64,000 bases of DNA from assembly GCF_032842945.2 (NCBI RefSeq), contig NZ_CP146606.1, positions 3,548,962-3,612,961 on the forward strand, written 5' to 3'. Origin of the DNA: Roseovarius sp. W115 (GTDB taxonomy: Bacteria; Pseudomonadota; Alphaproteobacteria; Rhodobacterales; Rhodobacteraceae). Shown piece after piece: positions 63,768 to 64,000 of the stretch. Position 1 is the first letter of the stretch. Every line of letters begins with the position of its first letter. The position numbers and the translations under genes were made by a program. Below the pieces are notes generated by a model, which was not told the DNA's origin, searched no databases, and saw only the letters and a list, made by a program, of their open reading frames with translations.

Positions 63768-63854
63768 ATGGGAATGCAAAGACTGGACATTGTACTCTCT
63801 GATGGCAGATCAGCAGTCGTTACGCCTGAAGAATTCATAGGGAGTTGGCAATAA
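63768..63854 (+). CDS. Possible 28-residue ORF coupled to the next gene
   Basis: MGMQRLDIVLSDGRSAVVTP and then EEFIGSWQ to TAA at 63852-63854, which overlaps the ATG of the next gene as TAATG. AGG lies upstream. Size and coupling suggest a leader or small protein. Function unknown. Confidence 0.4.
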   Translation: MGMQRLDIVLSDGRSAVVTPEEFIGSWQ

Positions 63855-64000
63855 TGTGTGGTAAATGCCGGGTGCGGTTTCTGGACTATGAGATTTGTCA
63901 AGATTTCAACATTGATGGCTATCAACCATTCTTTGAGGACTATTCTAAAGAGAAATGGGCGTCAGAAACCAACGGTGCGATTTTTGATTACCAATTGAAC
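63854..64000 (+). CDS. Hypothetical protein, 3' end beyond the window
   Basis: Starts ATG 63854 (TAATG overlap) and is open to the edge, 49 codons. It begins MCGKCRVRFLDYEICQDF, with a CxxC pair near the start and an acidic aromatic stretch (PFFEDYSKEKWASE). No family recognised from this much sequence. Confidence 0.4.
   Translation, partial: MCGKCRVRFLDYEICQDFNIDGYQPFFEDYSKEKWASETNGAIFDYQLN

Overview
The window looks like a chromosomal segment of an alphaproteobacterium of the Rhodobacteraceae (Roseobacter-type). The evidence is a class I 5-aminolevulinate synthase (hemA), an Lrp/AsnC-cysG-DUF2849-cysI-cysH-DUF934 sulfur cluster, a fused RimB-RimK protein, an infC that starts with ATA, high GC, and small-protein and repeat types usual for that family. 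Genus cannot be fixed from the sequence alone.

Layout. 1-9.3 kb: M20 amidohydrolase (cut by the window edge), mazG, a DUF2189 membrane protein, an amidase, prfB, PBP1A (mrcA) and an N-acetylmuramoyl-L-alanine amidase. 9.4-18.2 kb: aminotransferase, BepA-like M48 protease, DsbA-like protein, ispG (frameshifted), rodZ-like gene, hemA with an FNR-type site upstream, and an M20 dipeptidase. 18.2-22 kb: a fluoroacetate-dehalogenase-like hydrolase, a 177-bp structured repeat, four tRNA genes (two Asp, two Val), a histidine phosphatase and an HU-like protein. 22-26.4 kb: lon with a sigma-32-type promoter, three paralogous 22-residue peptides not previously called as genes, and tgt. 26.5-31.1 kb: SPFH/NfeD pair, rimB-rimK, sufT, sufA, tfoX-like gene, tpiA. 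31-37.4 kb: second structured repeat, then the assimilatory sulfate reduction operon and a ferredoxin-NADP reductase. 37.7-40 kb: secreted protein, a membrane-anchored LEA-like repeat protein, infC. 40.3-49.5 kb: a peptide ABC importer grouped with an M20 amidohydrolase and a penicillin-acylase-family enzyme. 49.6-56.8 kb: HIBADH-like oxidoreductase, secreted proteins, LuxR- and TetR-type regulators, YHS protein, AlkA-like glycosylase. 56.8-62.2 kb: cobalamin genes cobK, cbiD, cobA, cobB and an MFS transporter. 62.2-64 kb: an AT-richer accessory tail with REP-like palindromes, the 3' stub of a probable polymorphic toxin with its immunity gene, and a cut-off small operon.

How the genes work together. 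cysG, cysI, cysH and probably fpr carry sulfate to sulfide, while cobA, cbiD, cobK and cobB are a corrin-ring block; cysG and cobA are two separate uroporphyrinogen-III methyltransferases serving these two ends. mrcA, the amidase and rodZ belong to cell-wall growth. The peptide importer, its M20 enzyme and the acylase look like one uptake-and-hydrolysis unit.

Quality note. Five genes (ispG, TetR gene, penicillin acylase, cbiD, MFS) carry apparent single frameshifts, four of them at short G or C runs. ispG should be essential here, so sequencing or assembly error is the likelier cause for at least part of them. The most novel signals are the triplicated 22-residue peptides (24.7-25.1 kb), the covarying structured repeat (19.1 and 31.2 kb) and the toxin-tail/immunity remnant (62.9-63.4 kb).
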